From an uncultured Chloroflexota bacterium (GTDB taxonomy: Bacteria > Chloroflexota > Anaerolineae > Promineifilales > Promineifilaceae): a stretch of DNA of 16,136 nucleotides. The stretch covers positions 1 to 16,136 of the forward strand of contig CALFEW010000969.1 of NCBI GenBank assembly GCA_937958365.1, in the 5' to 3' direction. Of this stretch, positions 1 to 5,416 are shown piece by piece (within the stretch, counting starts at the first letter, position 1; each line of letters starts with the position of its first letter). The position numbers were made by a program, and so were the translations under genes. The notes beneath the pieces are model-generated. The model was not told where the DNA came from. It was given only the letters and a program-made list of their open reading frames with translations, and did no database searches.

Positions 1-59
1 ATACGGCCGTATCGCGCCTTCACTTCTTCGTGTATTTTTTCAGGGGTTAACTCACTCAT
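1..59 (-). CDS. arsM: Arsenite S-adenosylmethyltransferase, N-terminus only (partial)
   Basis: Partial gene running off the left edge; only the first 19 codons are visible (MSELTPEKIHEEVKARYGR). The pattern of an initial helix ending in V-(K/R)-x-(R/H)-Y-G/A is how ArsM-type methyltransferases begin, just before the conserved I-A and the cysteine-containing region, which lie outside the window. ArsM uses S-adenosylmethionine to methylate arsenite in the cytosol. The start ATG is at 59-57, preceded on the same strand by a GAGG-like Shine-Dalgarno sequence about 7 bases away. It lies 54 bases downstream of an arsR-type regulator on the same strand, the classic arsR-arsM arrangement, which is the main support for the call. 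Another SAM-dependent methyltransferase in an ars operon is possible, because no catalytic motif can be seen. Confidence 0.6.
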   Translation of the reverse strand, partial: MSELTPEKIHEEVKARYGR

Positions 60-113
60 TTCATACCTCATATTGATATTCATCTATACATCTGGTTAAA
101 AAAAAGCCGGACG

Positions 114-434
114 TTATGGACGGACGGTAATTTCTTGCAGCCGGATAAGGGCGCTTTCTTCTACTTTTTCAGGGGCAAATCTAAACAGGAGGACGCCGCA
201 GCACTGTGCGATGGCATCCTGATTGAGCGTGTAAAACACTTGCTTTCCCTCGCGCCGCGTATGCACCAGGTCGGCCTCGCGCAAAATGCTCAGATGATGG
301 GAAACCGTGGGCTGCGTCACGCCGCCAAGTTGGTCTACCACGTCATTGACGCACAGCCAGTGGCAGCAGAGCAGGTTCATAATCTGCTGCCGGGTCTCAT
401 CGGCGATAGCTTTGGCGAACGTTAAAGAGTCCAT
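114..434 (-). CDS. arsR: ArsR/SmtB-family winged-helix metalloregulator
   Basis: Small dimeric repressor of 106 residues, normal length for the family. It opens with the typical A-x-A-x-x-D-E-T-R-x-x-I-x-x-L helix (residues 7-22), and the recognition helix follows as Q-P-T-V-S-H-H-L-x-x-L (41-51). The beta-wing reads V-H-T-R-R-E-G-K-Q-V-F-Y-T-L (57-70). In place of the usual E-L-C-V-C-(D/E)-L metal box it has C23, C24 and C28 in LLCCHWLCVNDV, plus a second Cys pair at C78-C79. The thiols suggest trivalent arsenic or another thiophilic metal as inducer, but with a modified site. It is divergent from plsX and first in an apparent arsR-arsM operon. A good promoter lies just upstream; no Shine-Dalgarno sequence is visible before the ATG, so translation may be weakly initiated. 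Confidence 0.85.
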   Translation of the reverse strand: MDSLTFAKAIADETRQQIMNLLCCHWLCVNDVVDQLGGVTQPTVSHHLSILREADLVHTRREGKQVFYTLNQDAIAQCCGVLLFRFAPEKVEESALIRLQEITVRP

Positions 435-463
435 AAATGTTTTACATATTCAAGATTGTCTAT

Positions 464-491
464 ATGATAGCGCCAGATAGTTTTTTGTCAA
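464..491 (-). promoter_or_regulatory. arsR promoter (sigma70-like) with overlapping small palindrome
   Basis: On the minus strand a perfect -35 TTGACA (491-486) is followed after 16 bases by TATCAT (469-464), about 30 bases before the arsR start codon. The -10 is overlapped by the small palindrome CTAT-ATG-ATAG (460-470 on the plus strand), a plausible repressor contact. The promoter assignment rests on consensus match and position. The operator reading is inference. Confidence 0.6.
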
Positions 492-508
492 GCGCCAAAA
501 TCTCCCTG

Positions 509-546
509 GACTTAAGAGAGGGACTTAAGAACCTTTTGACTTAAAA
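509..546 (+). repeat. Three direct repeats of GACTTAAGA at the plsX promoter
   Basis: GACTTAAGA occurs at 509-517 and 522-530, and the variant GACTTAAAA at 538-546, with start-to-start spacings of 13 and 16 bases. The third copy covers the last bases of the plsX -35 element. The first two also contain the 6-base palindrome CTTAAG. Iterated sites placed this way usually bind a regulator. The plsX-fabF cargo makes a fatty-acid or phospholipid regulator the natural guess, but its identity is unknown. Confidence 0.6.
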
Positions 547-564
547 GTAGCCCACCGATAGAAT
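536..564 (+). promoter_or_regulatory. plsX-fabF promoter (sigma70-like)
   Basis: TTGACT (536-541), a 17-base spacer and TAGAAT (559-564) give a near-consensus promoter ending 39 bases before the plsX ATG. The predicted transcript start near 571 leaves a leader of about 33 bases. No convincing Shine-Dalgarno sequence precedes plsX. Confidence 0.65.
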
Positions 565-603
565 CCACCAACTATCTTCTAGGCACAAACTGGACAGAAC
601 CGT

Positions 604-1629
604 ATGCGAATTGTGGTAGATGCCATGGGCAGCGACAACCACCCCGGCCCGGATGTGGCCGGAGCGGTGATGGCCGCCCGCGAATTTGGGGACACGATCA
701 TTCTGGTAGGCGATCAGGCGCAGATTGAGGCCGAATTGCGCCAACTGGACACGGCCAACCTGCGGCTAGAGATCAAACACGCCGGGCAAGCTGTGAACAT
801 GACCGATAAACCGTCGGAAGTGGTGAAAAGCAAACCGGATTCCTCGATGCACGTGGGGCTGGGCCTGGTGAAAAGCGGTGAAGCGGAGGCGTTTGTCTCG
901 GCGGGGAATACCGGGGCGGTGCTGGGCATTGCCATGCTGCGGCAGGTGGGTCTGGGGCGCATTCCGGGCGTGAAGCGACCGGCGTTGGGCGTGATGTTTC
1001 CGACGAAGGAACGGCCGTTCCTCATGGACAATGGCGCAAATGCCGACTGCCGACCGGAGTACATGCCCCAATTTGGGCTGATGGGCAGCCTGTACATGGC
1101 GCAAGTGGTCGGCATTGCCAATCCGCGTGTGGCCCTGATCTCCAATGGCGAAGAAGAAGGAAAAGGCAATACCCTTATTAAAGAATCCATGCCGCTGTTG
1201 GCGGCCAGTGGGTTGAATTTTATTGGCAACATCGAACCGAAAGAGTTTATGCGCGGCGCGGCCGACGTGGCCCTGACCGATGGCTTTACGGGCAACATCA
1301 TGATGAAGACGGCCGAAGCCATCGCCAGCTACATGTCTGACCTGATTCGTGACGAGCTGATGGCCAACCCGATGACGGCCGTTGGCGGTCTGCTGGCGAA
1401 ATCGGCGTTTGGGCGCGTGCGGCGGCGGTTAGACCCGCATGAAGTGGGCGGCGCGCCGCTGTTGGGCGTGAATGGCGTCGTGATCATCGGGCACGGCCGT
1501 TCCAACGCTTACGCCATCAAACAAGCGGTAGGACAGGCCCGGCAAATGGTCGGCCACAACGTTGTGGCGGCTATTGCCAACGGCCTGGCTGAAACCAAAC
1601 CTGCCGCGCAATTGAAGGAAGAGCTATGA
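604..1629 (+). CDS. plsX: Phosphate acyltransferase PlsX
   Basis: Converts acyl-ACP and phosphate into acyl-phosphate, the acyl donor for PlsY in phosphatidic acid synthesis; a soluble enzyme that acts at the membrane face. The 341 residues match the family length. Diagnostic stretches are the N-terminal M-R-I-V-V-D-A-M-G-S-D (usually DAMGGD), V-S-A-G-N-T-G-A-V (about 99-107), R-P-A-L-G-V-M-F-P, M-D-N-G-A-N, S-N-G-E-E-E-G-K-G near the middle, and D-G-F-T-G-N-I-M-M-K-T (about 225-236). The start places the first strand correctly and follows a good promoter. It overlaps fabF by four bases (ATGA at 1626-1629), indicating translational coupling. In many Bacillota plsX is followed by fabD/fabG; here a condensing enzyme follows directly. 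Two ACGGCCGT copies here sit in T-A-V and H-G-R codons, and one in E-R-P-F. Confidence 0.95.
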   Translation: MRIVVDAMGSDNHPGPDVAGAVMAAREFGDTIILVGDQAQIEAELRQLDTANLRLEIKHAGQAVNMTDKPSEVVKSKPDSSMHVGLGLVKSGEAEAFVSAGNTGAVLGIAMLRQVGLGRIPGVKRPALGVMFPTKERPFLMDNGANADCRPEYMPQFGLMGSLYMAQVVGIANPRVALISNGEEEGKGNTLIKESMPLLAASGLNFIGNIEPKEFMRGAADVALTDGFTGNIMMKTAEAIASYMSDLIRDELMANPMTAVGGLLAKSAFGRVRRRLDPHEVGGAPLLGVNGVVIIGHGRSNAYAIKQAVGQARQMVGHNVVAAIANGLAETKPAAQLKEEL

Positions 1630-2924
1630 CGAATTTTCTGGACGCCCGCGGGCGACCTCGAATTGTGATCACCGGGTTGGGCATGATCAGCCCATTGGGA
1701 CATACGGCGGATGAAAGTTGGGATAATTTGATACACGGCCGTTCCGGCGTCGGTCCCATCACCCAATTCGACGCCAGTCACCTGCCGGTACAAATCGCCG
1801 GTGAAGTCAAAGACTTTAAGCCTGGCGATTACATGAACTTCAAGGAGTCGCGGCGCATGTCGCGTGCCTCGCAGCTGGCGGTAGCGGCGGCGACGATGGC
1901 CCTGGCTGACGCCGGTCTGGCCCACGGTCTGCCAGATAACGAACGCACGGGCACGTTGATTGGCACCGGCGTAGGCGGGTTTGAGGTAGGAGATCGGGAA
2001 ACGGCCGTGCTGCGCACCAAAGGCTTCAACCGCGTCAGCCCCTTTGCCATGACCGCGTTTTTAGCCAATATGCCCAGCCATCACGTCAGCCTGCTGGCCC
2101 AGGCGATGGGACCTATCAGCACAGTGGTGGCTGCCTGCGCCACCGGCACGCAAGCCATCGGCGAGGCGGCGGAATTTATCCGGCGCGGTTCAGCCGACAT
2201 GGTGATCACCGGCGGCGTGGAAGGGTTGATCCACGAATCGGCCGTGGCCGGGTTTGCGGCCATGCGGGCGATGGCTACCAGCTTTAACGACGCGCCGGAA
2301 AAGGCCACCAAACCCTTCGATAAAAACCGCGAAGGTTTTGTGCTGAGCGAAGGATCCGGCGTGATGGTTTTGGAGCGTCTGGACCAGGCTTTGGCGCGTG
2401 GGGCCAGGATTTACGCCGAACTGCTGGGGCACGCTTCTTCATCCGACGCCTTTCATGTGGCGGCGCAAGACCCGGACGCGGCCGGCGCGGTGCGGGCCAT
2501 GCGTTGGGCCATCGAAGACGCCGGCCTGAAAACCGGGGACATCAATTACATCAATGCCCACGGCACAGGCACGCCGATGAATGACCTGACGGAAACGCTG
2601 GCGATTAAGCGCCTGTTTGGCGAACTGGCTTATGAGATTCCCGTCAGCAGCAACAAATCTATGATGGGGCACGCGATGGGCGGAACCGGGGCCATTGAGG
2701 CGATTTTCTCGGTATATACTTTAACTCAGTCGCTCATCCCGCCGACGTGGAATTATGAGACGCCAGACCCGGAGTGTGACCTGGACTACGTGCCCAACGT
2801 GCCGCGCCCGGCCGACGTGCGGCACATTTTATCGAATTCTTTTGGGCTGGGCGGGCAGAACGCCTGCCTGGTGTTGGGAAAATATGTTGATCACGTGAAC
2901 GGCAACGGCCGTGACGCCGATTAA
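1626..2924 (+). CDS. fabF: Beta-ketoacyl-ACP synthase II (FabF)
   Basis: Condenses malonyl-ACP with acyl-ACP in type II fatty-acid elongation, in the cytosol. The 432 residues are slightly longer than the usual ~412 because of short N- and C-terminal extensions. The thiolase-fold Cys-His-His triad is complete: C171 in V-A-A-C-A-T-G, H312 in N-A-H-G-T-G-T-P-x-N-D, and H349 in K-S-M-M-G-H, with the conserved K344. The C-terminal N-S-F-G-L-G-G-Q-N glycine-rich motif is intact. The N-terminal R-I-V-I-T-G-L-G-M-I-S-P-L-G is canonical. The ATG overlaps the plsX stop (ATGA), so the two genes form one translationally coupled unit. The Cys-His-His triad excludes FabH (Cys-His-Asn). FabB is less likely because the sequence is closer to FabF and FabB is mostly proteobacterial. 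Confidence 0.95.
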   Translation: MTNFLDARGRPRIVITGLGMISPLGHTADESWDNLIHGRSGVGPITQFDASHLPVQIAGEVKDFKPGDYMNFKESRRMSRASQLAVAAATMALADAGLAHGLPDNERTGTLIGTGVGGFEVGDRETAVLRTKGFNRVSPFAMTAFLANMPSHHVSLLAQAMGPISTVVAACATGTQAIGEAAEFIRRGSADMVITGGVEGLIHESAVAGFAAMRAMATSFNDAPEKATKPFDKNREGFVLSEGSGVMVLERLDQALARGARIYAELLGHASSSDAFHVAAQDPDAAGAVRAMRWAIEDAGLKTGDINYINAHGTGTPMNDLTETLAIKRLFGELAYEIPVSSNKSMMGHAMGGTGAIEAIFSVYTLTQSLIPPTWNYETPDPECDLDYVPNVPRPADVRHILSNSFGLGGQNACLVLGKYVDHVNGNGRDAD

Positions 2925-2944
2925 CTGACAGGTAAGATATTTAG

Positions 2945-2998
2945 GTTGGTTGGTAAGTTTGCCGGATGGAAAACAAACCGGCAAACTTACCAACCAAC
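2945..2998. repeat. Perfect 21-bp inverted repeat (large hairpin) between fabF and the next gene
   Basis: The left arm 2945-2965 and right arm 2978-2998 are exact reverse complements over 21 bases, around a 12-base A-rich loop (2966-2977). The arms contain GTTGGTTGGTAAG and its complement. No T-tract follows, so it is not a standard intrinsic terminator. It begins 20 bases after the fabF stop and ends 16 bases before the next ATG, filling the gap. It could block RNA decay, act as a T-less terminator, or be a dispersed intergenic repeat. Confidence 0.85.
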
Positions 2999-3014
2999 TA
3001 ACTGATTGTAAGCT

Positions 3015-3749
3015 ATGATTATTTTGCGTGATGAAAAACGGATTGCTCGCCTGAATATGCTGGCCAAAATTGCCAGTTATGGCGGCATGGCGATTTTGTT
3101 GGTGGGGCTGGGGCTGGCCTTTGTGACAGAAGATTTCCAGCGCGTCTTTATCTTTCAGTTGATGGCTTTGTTTGTGGGTTGGATTGCGTCGCAGGTGGGC
3201 ATTTATCTGACACAGCGGTACGTGCGCAGCCCACGACCGGATCAGGTGTTGGATGAGGCGGCAAAGAAAGTGAGTAAAAACGGCCGTATGTACCACTTCC
3301 TCCTGCCTGCCCCCCACACCCTCCTGACGCCGCACGGCATCATCGTCTTTAACCCTAAACCGCACACCGGCAAAATCAGCGTCAGCGACGACAAGTGGCA
3401 TCAGGCAGGCGGCTTTTTGCGGCGGCTGTTGGGGCAGGAACCCATTGGCAACCCAACGCTGGAAGTGGAGAGAATGGTGGAGGGGTTAGCCAATTACATT
3501 CGGAAAAACGCGCCTGAAGTTGAAGAAGTGCCGATTGGCGCCATCATCGTCTTTACAACCAAAGGGGCGTCGGAGTTGGACCTGAAAGAATCGCGCATTC
3601 CGGCGATGCATTACACCAAAGTGAAGGGGTTTTTGCGTCAGCAAAAGCACGAGCTTTTGCCCCAAGCCGTGTACGATGCGATTCGCCAGGCTTTTGATCA
3701 GAAAGCCGTGAATTTGACCGAGGTTGTGTATGAAGGAGATTCAAGCTGA
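3015..3749 (+). CDS. Two-TM membrane protein with NERD-like (nuclease-related) cytosolic domain
   Basis: 244-residue protein without a firm name. Residues about 20-38 and 45-65 are two strongly hydrophobic helices joined by a short loop, leaving a large C-terminal soluble domain. That domain shows the layout of NERD domains: H-G-I-I-V-F-N-P-K-P-H-T-G-K-I (107-121), a tryptophan shortly after (W128), N-P-T-L-E-V-E (146-152) where NERD has N-P-x-x-Q, then a helix and a hydrophobic strand V-P-I-G-A-I-I-V-F (172-180) ending in V-F as in NERD. The proposed role, a membrane-tethered restriction-endonuclease-fold protein, rests on pattern resemblance only; a full set of nuclease residues is not evident. 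No Shine-Dalgarno sequence precedes the ATG. The end overlaps the following hydrolase by 20 bases, so the two are probably co-transcribed. Confidence 0.5.
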   Translation: MIILRDEKRIARLNMLAKIASYGGMAILLVGLGLAFVTEDFQRVFIFQLMALFVGWIASQVGIYLTQRYVRSPRPDQVLDEAAKKVSKNGRMYHFLLPAPHTLLTPHGIIVFNPKPHTGKISVSDDKWHQAGGFLRRLLGQEPIGNPTLEVERMVEGLANYIRKNAPEVEEVPIGAIIVFTTKGASELDLKESRIPAMHYTKVKGFLRQQKHELLPQAVYDAIRQAFDQKAVNLTEVVYEGDSS

Positions 3750-4419
3750 CGTTTTCTGGCTAGATGGCAAATCGGTCAATCTGTATTTGTGTGTGGACGC
3801 AAATGGGTTGACGTTGATTGACGCCGGAATGCCGAAGAGTGAGGGAATTGTGCTAACGGCCGTCGCCCAATTAGGGCGTCAACCGGCAGACCTGACGCGC
3901 ATCCTGATCACCCACGCCGATTTAGACCACGCCGGCAGCGCCGCAGCCATTCAAGCGGCCACCGGCGCGACGGTATACGCCAGTCCTGACACGGCCGTTT
4001 TGCTGCAAGACGGCCGTTCCCCCAAACATTTACCCGGCCTCATTCAACTCATTACCGATACATTCTTCAAATATAAACCTGTGCCCGCGGCCGCCCTGCA
4101 ACGCTTCCAGGCTGGCGACGTGCTGCCGGTGATGGGAGGATTGGCAGTGCTGGCGACGCCCGGCCACACGCTCGATCACCATTCCCTCTATCATCCGTCC
4201 ACGGGCCTTTTGTTTGCCGGTGACGCGCTGAATACGCGAGACGACCGTCTCCAATCCAGCCCCAAACGCATCACCGCCGACAAAGAAGCTGCCAGACAAT
4301 CCGCCCTTCGTTTATTAGAAAAATCCCCGTCCCTCATTGCTTGCGGACATGGCGCGCCGCTGGCTGATGGTGGTGGCAAAAACAGAATGCAGTTGATCAA
4401 AGAATTGACGCAGAGTTGA
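3730..4419 (+). CDS. Metallo-beta-lactamase-fold hydrolase (glyoxalase II-like)
   Basis: 229-residue single-domain MBL protein, cytosolic (no signal peptide). Metal ligands visible: H62-x-D64-x-D66-H67 in THADLDHAG, H146 in T-P-G-H-T, D165 in F-A-G-D-A, and H207 in C-G-H-G. The usual H-x-H-x-D-H box has Asp at its second histidine position, a variant seen in several MBL subfamilies of unknown substrate. I chose ATG 3730 because GAGG (3720-3723) sits six bases upstream; a TTG two codons earlier (3724) would also be open. The gene starts inside the preceding one (20-base overlap). Possible activities include thioester or lactone hydrolysis; nothing nearby fixes the substrate. Two ACGGCCGT copies in this gene encode T-A-V and one encodes D-G-R. 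Confidence 0.85.
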   Translation: MKEIQADVFWLDGKSVNLYLCVDANGLTLIDAGMPKSEGIVLTAVAQLGRQPADLTRILITHADLDHAGSAAAIQAATGATVYASPDTAVLLQDGRSPKHLPGLIQLITDTFFKYKPVPAAALQRFQAGDVLPVMGGLAVLATPGHTLDHHSLYHPSTGLLFAGDALNTRDDRLQSSPKRITADKEAARQSALRLLEKSPSLIACGHGAPLADGGGKNRMQLIKELTQS

Positions 4420-4428
4420 GGTGTTTCC

Positions 4429-5139
4429 ATGACGTTGCAACAAAGAGCCGTATTAGAACGAGAATTAAACGATTTACGCGAAGACATTTTGCGGTTGGGC
4501 AGCCTGGTAGAGACAGCCATCGAACAGGCGATGGCTGCCCTGGCGCAGCGCGATGTACGCCTGGCGCTTCAGGTCATCAACGGCGACCAGGAGGTCAACG
4601 CCTTACGCTACAAAGTTGAAGTGGAGAGCCTGCGCATTTTGGCAACGCAGCAGCCATTGGCTATTGACCTGCGTGTGGTCATCGCCGGCATCCACATGGC
4701 CGTAGAACTGGAGCGCATTGGCGACCATGCCGCCGGCATTGCCAAACTGGTCTCCCGGCTAGAAGGGGAAGAGCCGATAGACACGCTGTACAAACTGCCT
4801 AAAATGTCTAAACGCGCCAGCCAGATGGTGGAACAAAGCGTACGCGCTTACATTGAGCGCAACGTGGAGCTGGCTTACGATGTGATGAAACGCGACGATA
4901 AGCTAGATCACCATTATCGCAAACTATACCTGGGTGTTCTGCAACAAATGCAAGAAGATCCGACCTGTGTCCAACGGGCCACTTTCTTGTTGTGGATTGG
5001 TCACAATCTGGAGCGTATGGGAGACCGCGCCATTAACATGGCCGAGCGCGTGGTCTTTATGGTCACCAGCGAGTTTGTGGAAAATCTGGACGACGTTGAC
5101 GATCTTGGCGATTTTGGAGCCGAACAACTGGCTGGTTGA
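4429..5139 (+). CDS. phoU: Phosphate signalling / transport accessory protein PhoU
   Basis: 236-residue all-helical protein with the two-repeat PhoU architecture. The metal-coordinating E-R-I-G-D-H-A motif lies at 95-101 in repeat 1, and E-R-M-G-D-R-A-I-N-M at 195-204 in repeat 2. PhoU links the Pst phosphate importer to the PhoR/PhoB sensor system and dampens Pho signalling when phosphate is plentiful, acting at the inner face of the membrane. The ATG has a GAGG Shine-Dalgarno sequence seven bases upstream and begins nine bases after the hydrolase gene, suggesting co-transcription. No pst, phoR or phoB gene is in the window, so this is an isolated phoU. The C-terminal tail is acidic (D/E-rich from about 215). 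The gene contains no ACGGCCGT, unlike most neighbours. Confidence 0.92.
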   Translation: MTLQQRAVLERELNDLREDILRLGSLVETAIEQAMAALAQRDVRLALQVINGDQEVNALRYKVEVESLRILATQQPLAIDLRVVIAGIHMAVELERIGDHAAGIAKLVSRLEGEEPIDTLYKLPKMSKRASQMVEQSVRAYIERNVELAYDVMKRDDKLDHHYRKLYLGVLQQMQEDPTCVQRATFLLWIGHNLERMGDRAINMAERVVFMVTSEFVENLDDVDDLGDFGAEQLAG

Positions 5140-5160
5140 CGCTGGTTAAAGGTGGAATCA

Positions 5161-5189
5161 CACGGCCGTTTTCATGGAAAACGGCCGTG
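5161..5189. repeat. 13-bp hairpin built from two ACGGCCGT copies after phoU
   Basis: CACGGCCGTTTTC (5161-5173) and its exact reverse complement (5177-5189) are separated by the three bases ATG. Each arm carries one ACGGCCGT palindrome. It lies 21 bases after the phoU stop and is well placed as a transcript end, but lacks a following T-run (ATTTG only). It may be a factor-dependent or weak terminator. Confidence 0.7.
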
Positions 5190-5214
5190 ATTTGCACCTG
5201 TAACAAATTCCTGT

Positions 5215-5259
5215 TTGACAAGCACCAATTATTCACTAGAATTTCTTTGGTATTCTAGT
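5215..5259 (+). promoter_or_regulatory. Promoter of the liv operon with overlapping operator-like inverted repeat
   Basis: Perfect -35 TTGACA (5215-5220), 16-base spacer and TAGAAT -10 (5237-5242); transcription should start near 5249. The -10 lies inside ACTAGAAT (5235-5242), which has an exact inverted copy ATTCTAGT (5252-5259) nine bases later. The repeat therefore covers both the -10 and the predicted start site, the usual position for a repressor operator. The regulator is not in the window. Confidence 0.65.
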
Positions 5260-5416
5260 ACTATGAACAAGGAGGTGATAGTTGGACTAACCGACAAAAG
5301 AACCCTTTTTACACGCATCACCCAATTCCCCCACTGAAAAAGTAAATATGTAAAGCCCTATAAATCCAATCATCGCCGAGTTGTGTAGATGATAGTTACC
5401 CTTAGGAGGAGAAAAC
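5249..5416 (+). promoter_or_regulatory. Long 5' leader of the liv operon with an orphan perfect Shine-Dalgarno sequence
   Basis: About 168 bases separate the predicted transcript start from the binding-protein ATG. AAGGAGGTGAT at 5269-5279 is a full-length match to the 16S anti-Shine-Dalgarno complement. Six bases after AGGAGG comes TTG-GAC-TAA (5282-5290), a two-codon start-stop frame. Separately, ATG 5263 opens a 24-codon frame ending at 5337 that has no ribosome site of its own. The real ribosome site of the lipoprotein gene is AGGAGG at 5404-5409. I recognise no known riboswitch here. A weak 6-bp stem, ATCATC/GATGAT (5369-5374/5388-5393), precedes that site. Confidence 0.4.

Noticed and set aside
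714..1322. 202-codon open frame on the minus strand
   Set aside because: Antisense to plsX, with low-complexity Ser/Pro/Arg content and no homology I recognise.
4010..4017. ACGGCCGT as a specific transcription-factor operator
   Set aside because: Nearly all copies lie within coding sequence, with no positional link to promoters, so an ordinary operator role does not fit.
5249..5416. Known riboswitch, T-box or amino-acid attenuator upstream of the liv operon
   Set aside because: The short frame is not enriched in leucine, isoleucine or valine codons, no T-box specifier or antiterminator pattern is visible, and no strong terminator hairpin precedes the gene.
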